From Glandiceps talaboti (lineage: Eukaryota > Hemichordata > Enteropneusta > Spengelidae), in the NCBI RefSeq assembly GCF_964340395.1, contig NC_135551.1, positions 14,280,003-14,321,002 of the forward strand: a stretch of DNA of 41,000 nt, given 5' to 3'. Under the pieces are notes generated by a model that saw nothing but the letters and a program-made list of their open reading frames with translations, made no database searches and was not told the DNA's origin. Each line of letters begins with the position of its first letter. Within the stretch, counting starts at the first letter, position 1. Both the position numbers and the translations under genes were made by a program. Of the stretch, positions 10,903-34,503 are shown in pieces.

Positions 10903-12168
10903 GTGAGAAATAGTTTAATTACATATACGTACTGTCTTGAACTGTTAGAGTTTGACATAAAACACCTCTATGTCCGGTATTTCGGCAAAAAAATCAAGAA
11001 AAACTAACTCAGCTTAAAGAGAAACATTCAAACATATGGTATAGTACAGTTGCCAGAGATGGCTGGGGGGGGGGGGGTTAACCTTGCAATGTGAGTTATA
11101 TGATTTTTTTTGCAGATTCCACCTCACAAAGGTGTCCTGTTAGCATATCTGATGGGTGCCACTCGCGCACCCCTGGGCATTTTGTTATAACGCGAGAAAA
11201 CCGAAATACCATGTATTGCTATGGTAGGCTTAATACTTACTGCCTATAAAACCATGTCAAAGTTACTTAAAAGTCTTATATACATGTTACACACTGTATA
11301 TTATGAATAATCAGTCAATTACAAATATTTTGTCAAAAGTTTTGGATATTAAAATATCATTATTAGGCCAAAGGTCAACAAAATGTCGCCGTTTTCAGTT
11401 AGTATCACTTATAAGTAGTGGGTGTGTTTTCTGTGTATCGTGTGGGTACATCCATGTATCATATAAATTTTGTTTATTAAATCAGGTTATGACACCAGTT
11501 ACACATTATAAGCTGAGTCATACTGATATTTTGTCTCTAAAACTTAATATATGTAAGTATTTTGTTGAAATTTGTACATTCGTACGGAGTTACAACTAAT
11601 TTAATTTTTCGATTAAATCCATACCTTTACTCCATGTTAACATTATTCAATTCAAACAAATTTTCAACTTATTGTTGTTTTATAAGCTTTATTTTGATAT
11701 TTTTCGTCAAACCAGAAATTTTACTAGGATTACATATAATTTAAATTCAATACATATATATTATTTTTTAAATAATTAATTTCGGATCGTGGCCCGGAAA
11801 GAAATAAAATATGTTTCTTTGGACCACACTATTTCCATAGCAGGTGTGTGGAATAACTCAAGTGACTGACATCCGGTAGGCCTAACACGTCGGTCGCTGT
11901 ACTTTGCACTTACATGGACATTTGATTTGAATAGTGCCATACAGGCAGGTGAACGACCTTATTCTGTCTCTTCTTCGTCCAACCATTGATTATAGCTCTA
12001 CGTCATTATTTAAAAGAAACAATATTCAATTCTCCAACATAATATTATTTATCAGGAAATACAGGATCATTGTCCAATTGTTATACCTTGTTCATATATG
12101 TTTATCAGTAATAACATAGTCATTTACAAATTGAGATGTTAATATTGTATATATATATAACTACATAG
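10903..12168 (+). other. intron 3 of SLC16 copy 2
   Basis: 1,266 bp with a poly-G tract at 11,066, AT-rich filler and no recognised gene or mobile element. The acceptor is aactacatag. Confidence 0.7.
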
Positions 12169-12338
12169 GTTGGATGTTTGATGTTTATGGAAACTACGAA
12201 TTAGCATTTTACATCACTGGCGGACTCACATTAACTGGTGGTATACTAATATTTCTGGCGCCAAATGCAAACAAATGGACGAAGAGATGTTGCTCTCCTC
12301 TTGAAGGCCACACTCAAGATTTACCAAATAGACCCTAA
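12169..12338 (+). CDS. SLC16 copy 2, last exon
   Basis: Encodes GWMFDVYGNYELAFYITGG, the helix 11-12 region conserved in SLC16 proteins, then a short hydrophilic tail and TAA at 12,336-12,338. No equivalent exon was found after copies 1 or 3. Confidence 0.85.
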
Positions 12339-12577
12339 ATCACGACGAACCTACACGGTGAACACAATCCATCATTTGCTGACAAGTATACATCGCCCGG
12401 TGAATAATACTATAACTTTGACATTCGTGTGTTGCATCTCCAAAAAGTAAACAAAATCTTACCAAAGGAAATACTAATGATGGTGACGGAAAGTAATAAT
12501 GTAATGTCCTTTCAATTGTTACATAATCAATACAAGCGTGAAAGTTAACTTGTTCGCTGGTTGTGTATGTAATAAGA

Positions 12578-12583
12578 AATAAA
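12578..12583 (+). terminator. poly(A) signal of SLC16 copy 2
   Basis: AATAAA 240 bp past the stop codon in an AT-rich 3' flank; a plausible 3' end of the transcript. Confidence 0.55.
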
Positions 12584-12599
12584 ACAATATTCGTCAGCA

Positions 12600-13380
12600 G
12601 TTATTAGAAAATGGAAGTTAAATACACAAGACATATGAATTTATAAACTAGAAAAAAAGATCAGCAAGTGAAGACAATAGCAGTTTATACATGAAGGGTT
12701 ACCATCATGTCTATCAAACCATACAAACGGCATAATATGGACATTTCTTTCAAGTATTAAAATCAAAGATGTATTTAGAATCACACAAATAAAATTATGT
12801 GACAATTTTCCTGTTTCTCTCCTATAAAGGGAAATTGTTTTGATATTCAATATCCACAGTTTACATTGCCATAAAACTTTCAGAAGGAACGTAAAAACAA
12901 GGAAAATAGGTCCCACGGGACATGTACACACTAACAGGTGTATTACCTGAAAGGGTAGTAGTTACTCCATTACAGGATGTGTTACTCAAATTCATTTGAC
13001 ATTGTCTATACTTGCAGACTACCACAAACCTATCATGAGGTCTCATCATAGTATATCTTATTGTATAGTACGAGTGTTTGATTTATGGTTAAATCTGAAG
13101 TCTAACTAGGCGAGCAATATTTTCAAAACGTAAAAATGGAAAATAAATAAAACACATCCTATTTGTACTATTTGACTCTTTAGAACTGGCAATTTTAATG
13201 CCAACATTTTATTTTATCAAGACCGCTTTATTCTTTTAGTTATTTTAAAATGTTATCAGCGCTACAAAAAATTTAAATGATTTCCCCCATGCAAAAACAC
13301 ATAACAGATAGTCGTGCGATGCAGAGGTCACGTTGTGAAAGCAAGTTTTCGTATATAACCAATATCAACTAAAACGATGA
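12600..13380. other. gene-free stretch
   Basis: AT-rich intergenic DNA between SLC16 copy 2 and the segmental duplication; no gene or repeat recognised. Confidence 0.4.
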
Positions 13381-13384
13381 GGTC

Positions 13385-14325
13385 GACATCAGCCTCGCCT
13401 TTGTTCCTCTATACAAGCAATGCAAGCAATATGTATCTATCTGTTCTGTTGAAGGAAACTGTAATTGATTCAGTCCTCATTGTCATAAACCATTCAGGAA
13501 TTAGATTTAAACCTGAAAGCAAAGAAGACAAATCTATAGGACAGAGGCACCCGGAACACTGATTAAAATACAATGATAACAATAAATAGAGTTGTATTTT
13601 ATAACAAACAACAAAGAACACACAATTTCCTACATTTATTTCATCATTTTTCTGTGTATGCATCCATGGATTTTCAACGACAGCTGGCTCAATTGCATGG
13701 GCACATGAATACAGACCAAACTTTTCAAGTTGAAAGGAAGGCTGGCTACCCCCCCCCCCTCCCACCACCACCACACCACGTTATGAAACAAACATCCATA
13801 ATTATCTTATGCTTAGGCCACGTTTCCTTGATTTTTGATATGACTACAAGAACCACACGTAGCTTATTAACAGTACACGCACCAACATGAACAAAGCATT
13901 CTTGGTCGCGACAAGGTGTGTTCACAAAGAACATGTAAACATTATATGTGAGGAGTCTTTTAGGACACAATAAGTTGTCCGTCATGCCTCGAAGACAGCA
14001 GACATTTGAAACCGATTGAATAACGTCTATGAGTTGACTTCATTTCATCCTAGGAAGTCTAAACTACACCCATGTGAAACAATAGAAGTGGAGAGTTCGG
14101 ACTCTGTGTTAAACTAATTTTCACAATGAATGTCATATTAAAAATTTTCGATGTAATTTCAATGATGTACGCGTGGCAAAGTGAAATCTCTCAATAACTG
14201 GCCATGGTACAGCATGACCTTGTTGTACTAATCATACTAGTACATTGGTTTATTACGAGAGAGGACAAAGGTGTTCTGAAAGAGTCTATCACCCATTTCA
14301 CCTTTTCTTTCATTTGCGTGTTATT
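13385..14325. repeat. segmental duplication, copy B (contiguous)
   Basis: Matches 5,360-5,750 followed directly by 7,105-7,650, with a C-rich/CCA tract (13,749-13,780) at the joint. The two copies are very similar; no domain is recognisable in either strand. Confidence 0.85.
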
Positions 14326-14400
14326 GGTATTTTGGGAAGTGGTGACCATAATCCATGTTCTTTGGAGTCCAGGTTTCAAACTGGATTAACCAATAGTTGG

Positions 14401-14401
14401 C

Positions 14402-14435
<34 letters not shown>

Positions 14436-14440
14436 ATATA

Positions 14441-14492
<52 letters not shown>

Positions 14493-14586
14493 GTATGGAT
14501 ATGTATATATATATATATTTATATATATATATATATATATACCTATCCGTACATCTATCTGTACGATATTTATCTATCTATCTATC

Positions 14587-14670
<84 letters not shown>

Positions 14671-14760
14671 TTATTTATTTATTTATATATATATACATAT
14701 CCATACTTCCATCCATCCATCCATCCATCCATCTATCCGTCCATCATCTATCTGTCTATT
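14401..14760. repeat. compound (ATCT)/(TA)/(ATTT)/(ATCC) microsatellite
   Basis: About 360 bp of mixed short repeats. The Ile/Tyr-rich open frames here are repeat artefacts. It begins about 75 bp past the end of the segmental duplication. Confidence 0.95.
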
Positions 14761-15159
14761 TAATTATCTAGTCGTCTGGAGGGCGAGTCTCATAGAATTG
14801 TTTGGAATTGTTTAAATTCGTCAACGGTTATCGCGGGTCCAGAGACAAAAAGTGCCGGATAGTTCAGATTTATTCTGATTGGTGTCATCTCTCCATGTTT
14901 TCTTTTGATAAGAAATCTGTATTACGTCTGGCACAGCGACCAGCAAATTAAGCCCGCGTCAGGCTTTTACCATTGACATTATTAAAATGTATTATATTTG
15001 GCAGTGGGATAATTATGTCATGGGGTCTACATTTGTTTGCGAAGTGGAATAAAATGAAAGATTGTTCTTTTAAAGAGTCACGACCCGTATCTGAGGCCAC
15101 GTTTTGAAAATTATTTAATCAATGCTATTTGTGTACTCATATCTGAATACCTGGTTAGG

Positions 15160-15420
15160 TACCAGTGGCAGTTGATCAGATATTATGCCTCAATATTTTT
15201 CTACGTTCAGCTGAAAATACGAGTGATTTCAGAGGCTATGTCTAGCGACCCGTAGTTACAAAACTCTTGAGTCACGAGTATTTTACAGCCGAATGAAGAA
15301 ACAAGTTTGGGAGTAATATAATCTTTTACCAGTGCCGGTATTATCAAGAAAATTCGGGGAAAGTTATGGCAATTTTGAACGTTTTGACTCATCATATTTC
15401 GAACACAGCAGAACCAGTGA
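15160..15420. repeat. foldback family B copy with full right arm
   Basis: The left arm around 15,187-15,232 (caatatttttctacgttcag) pairs with the right arm around 15,268-15,320. The loop carries tctagcgacccgtagttac, also seen at 28,657. The outer right arm (aagttatggcaattttgaac region) resembles short fragments near 3,495 and 9,800 in front of SLC16 exon 3 copies 1 and 2. Confidence 0.65.
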
Positions 15421-15866
15421 CGTCGAACGACCAGTGTATAAATTCCTTGTTTTTGTTCAGCTTCTGCTTGTGCACGTGTTTTAGAGTATAGTATGGAATT
15501 AGATTATTACGATAAGAAACAAACTGGATGTAACCGTTCATATGAAGTTATAGACCGTGTCACTTTAATTTGTATTTACATAACCAGTCTCTGCCAGTGC
15601 AAAAAAAGTTGATCATTCCTTTCACTTACATTTCTTTATGTATAGTACTTATCCATTCATATGCGTAGTCAATCAGTCTAATCACTAGACTATGTGTGGA
15701 AAGGTACCTAAATCATGCCAGACGTCATGACACTGTATTGTGTTGTTATGGGTTTAGTGATTTAAAGTCCGGAGGGTATCATTAAAGTAAATAATGACTT
15801 AAGTTTTGTTTGCCACACTGTCTATAGTGAAATCGCTCTTAATACAGACAGTCAATATTTAAATAT

Positions 15867-16065
15867 TATTACACCTCGGCGTTCTTCCGAAGGCTGTGAT
15901 TGGTCAGACTCGTATCACGTGACCGATTTTAACTGGGCTATTGCCCACAAGGTGATATTGCCCGCTCGTGCAGAGACTAATGCCCGGGACTATTGACCGC
16001 TGAAGTTGTTTGAACCACTGCGCACTGCTTCTGCGCATAACAAATTGTCGTTCACTACTTTCGCT
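15867..16065. repeat. dispersed repeat, copy 1 (pairs with 17,018)
   Basis: Starts attattacacctcggcgttc and matches 17,018-17,230 (attattacacctcagcgttc) with shared tgattggtcaga/gttagaatcgg, tcacgtgacc and gttgtttgaacc blocks. It abuts the Crypton-like fragment. Confidence 0.6.
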
Positions 16066-16070
16066 CAGAC

Positions 16071-16306
16071 ATGGCGACTGTCGCAGTAAGACACGCAAAC
16101 CTTTCTGGTACAGAACTCGATGACATTTTATTAGAATTGGACAGAAAGAACACAAAAATTGCTACCAATCATTCCGTCTCTGTTTTTAAAGATTATATCG
16201 GTTCCAAATTTGGATATGGAGAACGCGCAATGGAAACTTTCACCGCAGCAACATTATATAGACGAGGCCTTGACTACATTTTACGCTGAAGTCCGTACAC
16301 AGAAAG
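16071..16306 (+). pseudogene. Crypton-type (KIAA1958/DUF3504-like) tyrosine recombinase N-terminal fragment
   Basis: Starts ATGGCGACTG. The first frame gives TELDDILLELDRKNTKIATN and VFKDYI, which matches the N-terminal pattern (ELD..L...DSKNTK..T) of the Crypton-derived family to which vertebrate KIAA1958, QRICH1 and ZMYM proteins belong. The family continuation (DEALTTFYAEVRTQKGELYE) is in another frame after about 16,195, so there is a frameshift. The catalytic recombinase domain is absent and the sequence runs into a hairpin at 16,339. An alternative reading is a first exon with donor gtgagc at 16,303. Family assignment is by remembered pattern and not by a search. Confidence 0.55.
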
Positions 16307-16338
16307 GTGAGCTTTACGAGGGACGGTGTAATAAAATT

Positions 16339-16518
16339 AATAACACATGCGCTCGGGCAATATCACCATTTAGTGCCTGCCCTCGGGCTGACACGCTTTA
16401 CCAAAATTTTGATGATGCCCTCGCCTTCGGCTCGGGCATCATCAAAATTTTGGTAAAGAGTGTCAACCCTTGGGCAGGCACTAAATGGTGATATTGCCCT
16501 CGCTGGCATGTGTTATTA
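16339..16518. repeat. foldback (hairpin) element 2
   Basis: Arms of about 82 bp: left from taacacatgcgctcgggcaa, right ending ggcatgtgttatta. The middle parts (ccaaaattttgatgatgccc and its complement) are perfect. The loop is tcgccttcggctc. Pieces of the arm also occur at 16,540-16,680 and 17,425-17,470. Confidence 0.9.
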
Positions 16519-16539
16519 CTTAAATATAGCATGATAGCA

Positions 16540-16680
16540 AGGGCAATATCACATTTTAGTGCCTGAACAAGGAATGGCTAGCTTACCAAACTTTGATGAC
16601 GCCCATGCTAAATGCATCATCAATATTAAGGTAAAGAATAGTAAATTGTGATAATGCCCAGTAGCACGTGTTGTTAATTT
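16540..16680. repeat. degenerate second copy of hairpin element 2
   Basis: Shows the same order (gggcaatatcacattttagt, taccaaactttgatgacgcc, then the imperfect complement to gcacgtgttgttaa) but with many mismatches. Confidence 0.7.
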
Positions 16681-17017
16681 TATTACAACATCACCCATTC
16701 ATGTCCACTAATCATTCTTTGAGATTATTTGCAGGAGCACGATTGACCCTACAGCTCATTTGTAGTTATATTTAGTGTGACACCACGAAACAAGAATTTG
16801 GTGTCTAATATTTAATTAACTACTGAAACGAATACGCTTGTGGTATGGACTAAAGTAACCTCTAATTTGCATAGGCCCTAGTTGTGTTCTATTTCCCCTA
16901 GGACAATATTCATTTGGCATGGAAGTCTTATCGGGGATTTGTTTGAACTATGGAAAGAATGGGTGCCTGAGAATATGATGTGTTATAAAACACTTATTGC
17001 CTGGCCTTATTCGGGCA

Positions 17018-17230
17018 TTATTACACCTCAGCGTTCTTACACAATCTGTAATTGGTTAGAATCGGATCACATGACCTTCTTTACCACTGCCAGCGCGTGC
17101 TCAGATTATTACCCGGCAATATTGCCCACTGGAGTTGTTTCAACCGTTACGCACGTATTCTGCGCATGTGTTCCATTGTTGCACGCTCGAGATGACAACA
17201 TCACTGCAGTGAAACACACAAGTTTATTTC
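17018..17230. repeat. dispersed repeat, copy 2 (pairs with 15,867)
   Basis: Diverged copy of 15,867-16,065. Together they bracket the Crypton fragment and the hairpins, so they may be internal repeats or ends of one composite element. Confidence 0.55.
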
Positions 17231-17629
17231 TTGCAGAAATTGTAATAAATGTAATTACAAATGAGCTGTGGAGAGACTCGAGCTCCTATGTATAATACCA
17301 TGTCCGTATTCTATGGTAATCTGCAAGTATACAGTTTGGAAATGCACCTTGAAAGGGAAACAAACATTCTATCGATGACGAATTGTGATGAATGATATGT
17401 GAAGGATTGAATGAATGAGTGGACGGTGTATAAAATCAATAACACATGCATTCGGGCAATACCACACTATACTACTTTCTATATATCTTTTCACGATCGA
17501 ATTCTAAGTGTCACTGACCCAGCAAAATATAGCAATGAGTGTAGGTAGAACATGTGAAAAAAAATGCACGTAATTTAATTCTAATATCAAAATATCAAGT
17601 TGAACCCACAATTTTCAAATACAATAGAA

Positions 17630-17746
17630 TACAGTACAGTGCAGTACAGTGCAGTGCAATGCAATGCAATGCAATGCAATGCATTACAATACAATACAAT
17701 ACAATACAATACAATACAATACAATACAATACAATACAATACAATA
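17630..17746. repeat. pentanucleotide array (ACAGT/GCAAT/ACAAT)n
   Basis: A 5-bp array whose unit drifts left to right from acagt/gcagt to gcaat to acaat. Open frames across it in every phase are artefacts of a stop-free unit. Confidence 0.95.
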
Positions 17747-17749
17747 CTA

Positions 17750-18470
17750 AATACGGCCGATGAGCCGGAAGTCTCCACACAACGGATTTATGCCAATCAC
17801 CGATATTATATGTCAGTAATGTTTGCCAAATGTTCTTCAACTATCTTTTTTTGTAAAACAAATCTCAATTCATGTGTATCATGATAATTATTGCGATAAT
17901 ATATTTGTACTTTTACCAAGTAGATACCTTAGTAGTCATGGTGCAATAAATGAAATCATGTAGGGTCAGCAAAAACGGAGCCCTCAACGACGAACACTAA
18001 TTCACCTGTTACTATTACTGCACAATGTCATGCTACATGCGGATAAGATTGACAATTTTGAATATACATTGTCTAACTATTGGTATTTTTACACTCTCGA
18101 GTGTACAGGTTGGGGTTGCCTGATTGGGAAAAAGACCATACAGTTACAAACTATTTTGCAGTTTTTAAATGGCGACAGATAAAAAGTAACCATTTTAAAT
18201 AGGTCGGGACGGCGTTTAAATACTACCATTGGCAGGCTCTAAGCAAAGCGCATCGTTTCAGCCACGACTTTCTATCTCATTCTGTCTACAAGACTAGCAT
18301 CATATTTTACTATATTTGGTAGTCCAGACAATATACATACCATAACTTGAGGTGGACTTTTGAGGTTTTGGGCTCTGGTTTAAGCTTTGTATCCCTATCA
18401 CGTCTGTTGACCTTGAAAAATTGTGATAGACATGTCTAGTGTAGAGCTGTACCCCACCTCCATCGATCAC
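17750..18470. other. gene-free stretch
   Basis: No gene, RNA gene or clear repeat recognised. Confidence 0.4.
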
Positions 18471-18474
18471 AGCT

Positions 18475-19010
18475 TCTCTAATCTAATCTAATCTAATCTA
18501 ATCTAATCTAATCCAATCTAATCTAATATAATATAATATAATATAATATAATATAATCTAATCTAATATAATATAATAATTTTTTCTTATAGAACGCATT
18601 CCATAAAGTATCTCAATGCACTTTACAAAGCACAAAATCTCAGGTACATACAAAAGAGACTCAAACAAAAGTCTTGTTGTAGAGACAGGTTTTAAGACCT
18701 GATTTAAACGACCGAAATGAAGTGACAGTCTGCAGACACGATGACAGAGCATGCCACAAGCGTGGGGCACAAATTGAGAATGCCCTATCACCATAATAAT
18801 CCGTGTTACTGAGTGGTTGATGTAGATAAATTTCGTTCCTTGAGATCCTGCGTATCTAGCACGGCTGGTGCTACGCTGAGTTGGCAACTGATCTAGATAG
18901 CTAGGTGCAAAACCATGAAGGATTTGGAATGTTAATTATAAGCAGAGAATTTTGAATTCTGCTCGCTGTTGTACTGGTAGCCAGTGCAGCTCTTAGAGAA
19001 TAGGGGTAAT
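18475..19010 (-). mobile_element. L2/CR1-like LINE 3' end with expanded pentamer tail
   Basis: On the minus strand the end of a non-LTR retrotransposon reverse-transcriptase ORF can be read across several frames: LHWLPVQQRAEFKIL, then HGFAPSYLDQLPTQR, then GDRAFSICAPRLWHALS and SFRSFKSGLKTCLYNK. These are the hallmark C-terminal blocks of L2/CR1/jockey-type ORF2 (LHWLPV, APSYL, GDRAFS..APRLWN.LP, FK..LKT.LF). It is followed by a 3' untranslated tail (tttgtaaagtgcattgagat) and a short tandem tail, ATTAT/ATTAG pentamers at 18,475-18,585. The frames are interrupted, so it is dead; only the last part is present (5' truncated). Confidence 0.75.
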
Positions 19011-19066
19011 GTGGTTACACTAGACCTTTTTAATGCAAGTTTCAAATAAGGGTCTACAAGCTTTCA

Positions 19067-19101
19067 CCCCCCCCCCCCCCCACACACACACACACACACA
19101 C
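19067..19101. repeat. (C)n(CA)n tract
   Basis: Mononucleotide C run followed by a CA run. Confidence 0.9.
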
Positions 19102-19109
19102 CACACGCC

Positions 19110-20160
19110 AAGTACCATTTTCAATTTCCTAACCATTATTTTCCAAAAAGCAACCCACATAAAATACATGTCTTTCGCGTATTTTAATATTTCATGTGAA
19201 CAAAAATAACGCATAATGACTATAAACCATGGGTGATCGATCTTGAACGTCGAGGGCGTTGTCCATTCTCTGAACGACCTTGAGGAATAGATTGACATCT
19301 CCCCCAGACTGTGTTGTTTATATGTTACATCTACTTCAAACCGCCATTACTCATGTTAATTTGTTAGTAACAATGTATTTGGGTTCGAGCCAAGACAAGG
19401 TCTCGAGTTCTTCACCCCATACACCATTTATCCGATAATTCTAGAGTTCTTGTTTTGAACGAACACGCAGGGTGCGTTAAATGTGCCATAATAATAGGAT
19501 GATTTACATCAAAGGTGAAAGATCAAGAGTATTACATTGCATCGTACGATTCTTAACCCATTGTCTGGGTTAGTAAAGTTGACGGACAACACGACGAGTT
19601 AATTTTGTCATAGGTCATATTGTACGACTCATATATTATCCACTAGTATGGTATGTTTCAAGTAGATTTGAAAAAAAAAATCAATCTACATAGTTGTTGA
19701 ACTAATAACAATGGTGAATATATTGCTGAAAACATCGCATTCACGAAATCCGACTCCAGTCTCTAGGCTATAGTCATTTCAGGGCTATCCGTCGTTGTTA
19801 CCGCTTTATGTAGCCACAAGCTTAATAAGGTCAGATCTGCCTGGGAGTTGGGGGACGAGGGGGGGGGGGGTACTTCCCAAACATTTCATTGAGGATGTGT
19901 GGCCCAAGTTCAAAATTGATCGGTGCTTTTCTGCCACAATCATCCGGTCAATCACCTTTAATCTCGGATGCCATGAAGGCACTTCTAAAGCATGCAGCCG
20001 TTATATAAAATGTTATTATCGGCCATAAGATAAAAAGTCTACTAGGTATGGTTAGAGAAGAAGAGACGTAAGTACAAACAACGACGGACCTATTAGCCTC
20101 GGTGTTCAGCCTGTTATATTTAAAGGCCTATTTGTTTCTTTTATTTCTCTATGTCCGTCC
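19110..20160. other. gene-free stretch
   Basis: No exon, RNA gene or mobile element recognised. It contains short poly-A and poly-G tracts (19,670 and 19,858). Confidence 0.4.
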
Positions 20161-20321
20161 CTCCGTCCCCCCGTCTGTCTGCCAATCCACCCATCCGCCT
20201 GTCTGTCCGTTTTATTGTTTGTTAAATATGTAATTTTAAATTCCAATACATAGTTTAGTCTTTGTCTATTCTTCCTCAGGGCTGTCTATTCTCTTATGTT
20301 TGTGCAGTGATGAAATCGTCA

Positions 20322-20450
20322 CGTATGTATGTATGTATGTATGTATGTATGTGTGTGTATGTGTGTATGTATGTATGTATGTATGTATGTATGTATGTAT
20401 GTATGTATGTATGTATGTATGTTATGTATGTATGTTATGTATGTATGTCA
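20322..20450. repeat. (GTAT)n microsatellite
   Basis: Tetranucleotide array about 350 bp before the dioxygenase first exon. The Met-Tyr-Val-Cys open frames are artefacts. Confidence 0.95.
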
Positions 20451-20794
20451 TGCGTCAGCGATTTTACAAACATCTGACCTGCAATCATTATGACCTTGCA
20501 ATAGTTTGATTGACAATACAGTATACGTAGGATGTCCTGAGACAACTCGTTATACTCAAAATCACTGATCCTTATCCCGGTCTTGTAAAGCTAGGGTCAT
20601 TGCGTTACGGAAGAGAATTCTAAGCGTGCTAACCACGTGACAACCCACCAATGTGTACACTTTATTGTTTTGCTGACCTCAGTACACATGTTGATTATTC
20701 TATTCTTTTGATGGCACCGGTGCACTTCATCCACAAAGAAGACGGTCTTGTCCCTTTTTTATCTTTATATATACTATACTAGTGTGTCAGAAAG

Positions 20795-33674
<12,880 letters not shown>

Positions 33675-33849
33675 GTACGTATATGCCGTTGCAAAGTTAC
33701 ACACAAGAGCTGAGATGAAGGTTCTAGACAGACAGAGATGAGATGAGATAGGCCGGGTGGACAGACAGACAGACAGATAGGGGAGAGGGAGGGAGAGGCG
33801 AACAGATAGAGGCACATATACACACACTCGGATAAGAAGGCCGATAAAC

Positions 33850-34140
33850 ATGACATTTATTAATATATTTTACATAACCCTACTGTTTTTTCTGTTCCTC
33901 ATTTCCCGATCGACCCAAATTTTCAGTTCGGACATAAAAAAAAAAAAGGTTTCACTCGCCTTTAATATTTGCGGAACAGCACCCTCTCTGGCCAAAAATA
34001 TAAGCAAGTGTCTGGATTGTCGACGTCATCTCTACGTATACATACGTGGCGGCGGCGACGACACTTGTTCCCGAACAGAGCATTTCTGTTATGATGGAAG
34101 TTATTCAATATACGCCACACCTTTCATAGGTATCAACTGA
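33850..34140 (+). other. open stretch, possible remnant of the next dioxygenase exon
   Basis: An open frame of 96 codons with a hydrophobic beginning, possibly chance. Near its end, RTEHFCYDGSYSI faintly resembles the H.CYGDGS.I block expected after WFNQI.SHH. An overlapping frame reads MEVIQYT, as in the next part of that block. There is no convincing acceptor. I keep it only as a candidate. Confidence 0.15.
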
Positions 34141-34280
34141 ATCACCAGCTATGGCTTGGATTTCACTTGATCTCAATGTAAAAGAATAACAAGAAGAAAT
34201 CATTTAGATCGATTCAAAACTTCACAGGAAAAGAACTATAAAACTACTATTGTTTAAAATTTGTACATTTTGTGAACAGA

Positions 34281-34503
34281 ATGCCCAAGGGAAGAAGTCA
34301 AGTAAAATCTGATGCTGTTGAACCTCCAGATGGTGGCTATGGATGGGTAGTAGCTATTTCAGGAATGATGGTGATGGTGCTAAATGGCGGAGCATATTAT
34401 GCCAGTGGTATCTTCCTGGTAGAGTTTGTTCAATATTTCCAACAGGGAGTCAAAGATGCTGCATGGATTGGAGCAGTTGTTGGATGTATCTATGTCTCTA
34501 TAG
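34281..34503 (+). CDS. SLC16 copy 3, exon 1 (intact relic)
   Basis: Identical in length and almost identical in sequence to copy 2 exon 1, with one replacement seen (FYASG to YYASG). Intact donor. It would splice in phase to the shortened exon 3 at 34,912. Confidence 0.8.

Larger units (their letters stand above)
8619..12338 (+). pseudogene. SLC16 (monocarboxylate transporter-like) copy 2, four exons, 11-bp frameshift in exon 3
   Basis: This is the most complete transporter copy. Exons are 8,619-8,841, 9,313-9,456, 9,960-10,902 and 12,169-12,338; every intron has GT/AG ends and falls in phase 1. Seen: the SLC16 signature PPDGGYGWVV after an 18-residue hydrophilic N-terminus, then helix 1; the helix 2-3 loop TKRFGTR; a long charged loop between helices 6 and 7; C-terminal helices; a TAA stop and an AATAAA at 12,578. 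The family carries monocarboxylates or related small solutes across the plasma membrane; the subtype cannot be read here. Against copy 1, exon 3 lacks 11 bp (cacctatgcct, expected near 10,671), so the reading frame is lost before helix 9: 943 bp plus 11 restores whole codons. As written the product ends soon after exon 3. It is a recent pseudogene, a null allele or an assembly fault; all other sites are intact. Confidence 0.85.

Noticed and set aside
14401-14760. Long Ile/Tyr-rich open frames
   Set aside because: Produced by stop-free ATCT and TA arrays; no splice sites or domain.
16339-16680. CRISPR-like spaced repeats
   Set aside because: The repeats are long hairpin arms in opposite orientation, not short direct repeats with unique spacers; the genome is eukaryotic.
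20760-20780. TATA box of the dioxygenase gene
   Set aside because: The tatatata run is only about 22 bp before the ATG, too close for the usual start-site spacing, in a genome full of TA runs.
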